Assembly: GCA_021158845.1 (NCBI GenBank)
Contig: JAGGSY010000018.1
Span: 1-7,638, forward strand
DNA: 7,638 nucleotides
Reading direction: 5' to 3'
Source: Caldisericia bacterium
GTDB taxonomy: Bacteria; Caldisericota; Caldisericia; B22-G15
Shown here: positions 6,005 to 7,638 of the stretch, in pieces
How the letters are laid out: each line of letters begins with the position of its first letter
Position numbering within the stretch: the stretch's first letter is position 1
The notes under the pieces: model-generated
Databases searched by the model: none
The model's input: the letters and a program-made list of their open reading frames with translations, nothing else
Told to the model about the DNA's origin: nothing
Made by a program: the position numbers and the translations under genes

Positions 6005-6845
6005 ATATCCTCTTTAAATTCTCCCTGGTAAGATGAGTGTATATCTGTGTGGTGGAAAGTTTTGAGTGCCCAAGCAATTCCTGAACACTCCTTAAGTCTG
6101 CTCCTCCTGTTAAAAGGTGAGTTGCAAAGGTGTGCCTCAAGGTATGGGGGGTTACATTCTTATTTGGAACAACCTTTTTAGAATACTTCTTTATTACAAG
6201 TCTTATACCTCTATCTGTCAATGGTTTACCATTTCTATTTAAGAATAGATAACCATTTGCCTTTCTCCTTCTTTTTAAGTATTCTTTGAGGAGAAGTATT
6301 AGCTGATCAGGTAAAAATACAATCCTTTCTTTTTTCCCTTTACCAAAGACTTTTACTTCCCCCTTTTTTAAATCAAGATGAGAGACCTTTATTGAGATAA
6401 GTTCAGAAACTCTCACGCCTGTAGAGTAAAGAAAGAGGATAATTAATTTATCCCTTAATCCCAACAAAGTTTTTGAATCTGGGGCATTGATTAGTTTCAC
6501 CATCTCTTCCTCTGTGAGAAATGTAGGGAGTTTCTTTTCCACTTTTGGAAGCTCCACCATAAGAAAAGGATTCCTTTTTACATAACTTTCCTTTGTAAGA
6601 AACTTAAAGAAACTTCTTATTCCAGATATCTTTCTTGCAATACTTTTTCTTGAGAGATTTTTTTCTTTTAACTCAAAGAGGAATTTTCTCAAATTGTCTC
6701 TACTAACTGTGTTAAAATCAAGTCCATTTCTCTTTAAAAAATCAATAAAATCAAGTATATCTCTTCTGTAAGCTCTTATGGTGTGGTTGGAAGAGTTTTT
6801 AAAGTTTTTAAGGTAAAAGAGAAAATTTGCAAGCAGTTTCTTCAT
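5970..6845 (-). CDS. xer: XerC/XerD-type tyrosine site-specific recombinase
   Basis: This 291-residue tyrosine recombinase is close in length to E. coli XerC/XerD (298 residues). Residues 1-85 form the SAM-like core-binding domain (SSNHTIRAYRRDI, RKISGIRSFFKFL). Residues 107-285 form the catalytic domain. The full catalytic set is visible and spaced as in XerD: Arg145 (STGVRVSEL), Lys169 (GKGKKER), His234 and Arg237 (PHTLRHTFATHLL), His260 (LLGHS) and Tyr269 (IYTH). The enzyme should be active in cutting and rejoining DNA. Likely roles are resolving chromosome dimers at a dif site, or integration. I see no dif-like site, phage gene or integron feature nearby, so a housekeeping Xer role is more likely. 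The ATG overlaps the stop of the upstream membrane gene by four bases, and the end overlaps lplA by 35 bases. XerC cannot be told from XerD, or from a single-recombinase system, by sequence alone. Confidence 0.93.
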   Translation of the reverse strand: MKKLLANFLFYLKNFKNSSNHTIRAYRRDILDFIDFLKRNGLDFNTVSRDNLRKFLFELKEKNLSRKSIARKISGIRSFFKFLTKESYVKRNPFLMVELPKVEKKLPTFLTEEEMVKLINAPDSKTLLGLRDKLIILFLYSTGVRVSELISIKVSHLDLKKGEVKVFGKGKKERIVFLPDQLILLLKEYLKRRRKANGYLFLNRNGKPLTDRGIRLVIKKYSKKVVPNKNVTPHTLRHTFATHLLTGGADLRSVQELLGHSKLSTTQIYTHLTRENLKRIYENFHPHSKKK

Positions 6846-7450
6846 TTCTTCTTCCTCTCTATTAACTTAAAGATAGCAAGTAGAGATCCCAATGTAAACA
6901 TGGTTGAAAGAATTATTCCCCTTGTTGCATCTATAAAAAACCTTTCAGGAAGCAACACAATTAGTCTATCAGTTTCTGGATTTAAAAGCCAGAGTTCATT
7001 GTTAAAAAGCACTTCATGAAATTTAGTAAAAAGTGAATCAAATGGAACTATTAAAAAGATAAGTATAATGATAATCGTTGAATTTAAAGAATACATAAGG
7101 ATTGAGGGCAAACTCTCAGCTTTCAAAAATATCAAAAAAATAATGAGAGAGAGAAAAGAAATTATCTTCACCCATTTAAAAATCCTTTTAACATCGTCCA
7201 TATGTTTTATTTCCCGCTCATTGAAGAAATTTTTAAACCCTGGTATTTGAATATTGTCTCTCTTTCCCATGAGATACTCTGGAATAACTTGTCCAGCGTA
7301 TCTAACAAATTTGGGATTTATTTTTAGTGTATTTTCGGGATGATAAAGAGAGAACTCCCTCAAATAGAAATTTTTTGAGAATCCAAACACCATTACAAAG
7401 AGAAGTATTAGAAAAATGGTTAATAAGAATGAGAGGAGAAGATTCTTCAT
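6842..7450 (-). CDS. DUF1461 / TIGR01906-type membrane protein, possible lipoprotein intramolecular transacylase (Lit-like)
   Basis: This is a 202-residue integral membrane protein with helices at about residues 3-26, 93-110, 118-137 and 175-196. A 65-residue hydrophilic loop, probably extracytoplasmic, lies between helices 1 and 2. That loop ends in FNEREIKHMDDVK (His83), and a second conserved block, FTKFHEVLFNNELW (His145), is followed by NPETDRLIVLLPERFF. These blocks mark the DUF1461 family. Some Firmicute members of it are Lit enzymes, which move an acyl chain within the lipidated N-terminal cysteine of lipoproteins to give the lyso form. As I recall, Lit uses two histidines in equivalent blocks, and both are present here. 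Length and topology fit Lit (about 220 residues). The start codon overlaps the upstream stop (ATGA) and the stop overlaps the next start (ATGA), so the gene sits in the middle of an operon. The family call is firm; the Lit activity is inferred. Confidence 0.8.
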   Translation of the reverse strand: MKNLLLSFLLTIFLILLFVMVFGFSKNFYLREFSLYHPENTLKINPKFVRYAGQVIPEYLMGKRDNIQIPGFKNFFNEREIKHMDDVKRIFKWVKIISFLSLIIFLIFLKAESLPSILMYSLNSTIIIILIFLIVPFDSLFTKFHEVLFNNELWLLNPETDRLIVLLPERFFIDATRGIILSTMFTLGSLLAIFKLIERKKK

Positions 7451-7638
7451 CTTCTAAATAGAAGATTCAGTATTATTGTAAGTATGATTGATATTATTAT
7501 GGAGGATACAATGGGTATATAGATGACCAGATTTTTCCTTCTTATTACTATATCTCCAGGGAGGGAACCAAGCCCTATCCTTCTTCCAAAGTACATTATT
7601 ATTCCTGTAATTATTAAGATTATCCCAATCAAGATTAT
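7447..7638 (-). CDS. DUF2905 family small membrane protein (5' end cut by window edge)
   Basis: The visible part has two hydrophobic stretches around a short polar loop with the motif GSLPGDIVIRRKN, ending in LLFRR. This pattern is typical of DUF2905 proteins, small (about 60-75 residue) two-helix membrane proteins of unknown function. The first possible start inside the window is a TTG at 7632-7630. The two codons before it (ATC, ATA) are also in frame and hydrophobic, and the frame stays open to the edge, so the true start probably lies outside the window. The TGA stop at 7449-7447 overlaps the ATG of the next gene in an ATGA arrangement, which implies translational coupling. The family call rests on the LPGDI(V/I)I(R/E)R loop, recognised from memory. 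No function is proposed. Confidence 0.8.
   Translation of the reverse strand: MILIGIILIITGIIMYFGRRIGLGSLPGDIVIRRKNLVIYIPIVSSIIISIILTIILNLLFRR

Noticed and set aside
6783..7250. Plus-strand open frames 6783-7019 and 7068-7250
   Set aside because: They are antisense to the xer start and the DUF1461 gene, whose overlaps and conserved motifs explain the DNA.
1..7638. CRISPR array, tRNA, rRNA, riboswitch or full insertion sequence
   Set aside because: I saw no regularly spaced repeats, tRNA-like cloverleaf or conserved RNA motif. The only long non-coding stretches are 1-181 and 3233-3432, and neither fits.

Overview
Every convincing gene in this window lies on the minus strand, so transcription runs from the right edge to the left edge. 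The DNA is AT-rich (roughly 35-40% G+C in the lines I sampled). Genes are tightly packed with strong AGGAGG-type ribosome binding sites, and the proteins are rich in Lys, Glu and Ile. This suits a low-GC, possibly thermophilic bacterium with a sigma-54 system. I cannot name the lineage from the sequence.

Right half (about 3433-7638): a compact run of five genes. In transcription order they are a DUF2905 membrane protein cut by the right edge, a four-helix membrane protein of the DUF1461/Lit type, a XerC/XerD-type tyrosine recombinase with all catalytic residues, a short single-domain lipoate-protein ligase A, and an AcoR-type sigma-54-dependent activator (GAF-PAS-AAA+-Fis HTH). The first three are joined by 4-base ATGA overlaps, lplA overlaps xer by 35 bases, and 16 bases separate lplA from the regulator. 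They look co-transcribed from a promoter outside the window.

Intergenic region 3233-3432: this is the control region of the next operon. It holds a near-consensus -24/-12 promoter (TGGCAT-N5-TTGCA), a short leader with an AGGAGG site, and upstream two similar 17-base dyads (TGTAAA-N5-TTKACA) centred near -114 and -169. These are good candidates for the activator's binding sites. No intrinsic terminator separates the regulator from the operon.

Left half (182-3232): E1-alpha, E1-beta and E2 of a thiamine- and lipoate-dependent 2-oxoacid/acetoin dehydrogenase complex, best read as acoA-acoB-acoC. The module fits together: the activator turns on a sigma-54 promoter, the operon makes E1 and E2, and the nearby LplA could attach lipoate to Lys42 of E2. 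The E3 subunit (dihydrolipoamide dehydrogenase) is not in the window.

Left edge (1-181): after acoC come two near-identical Shine-Dalgarno blocks. The second precedes an 18-codon ORF that stops early and may be a broken or interrupted gene. No secure gene is visible here.

I did not find a clearly new system. The most interesting points are the complete sigma-54 control circuit with paired dyads, the lipoate ligase that lacks its accessory domain, the Lit-like transacylase candidate, and the odd sequence after acoC.
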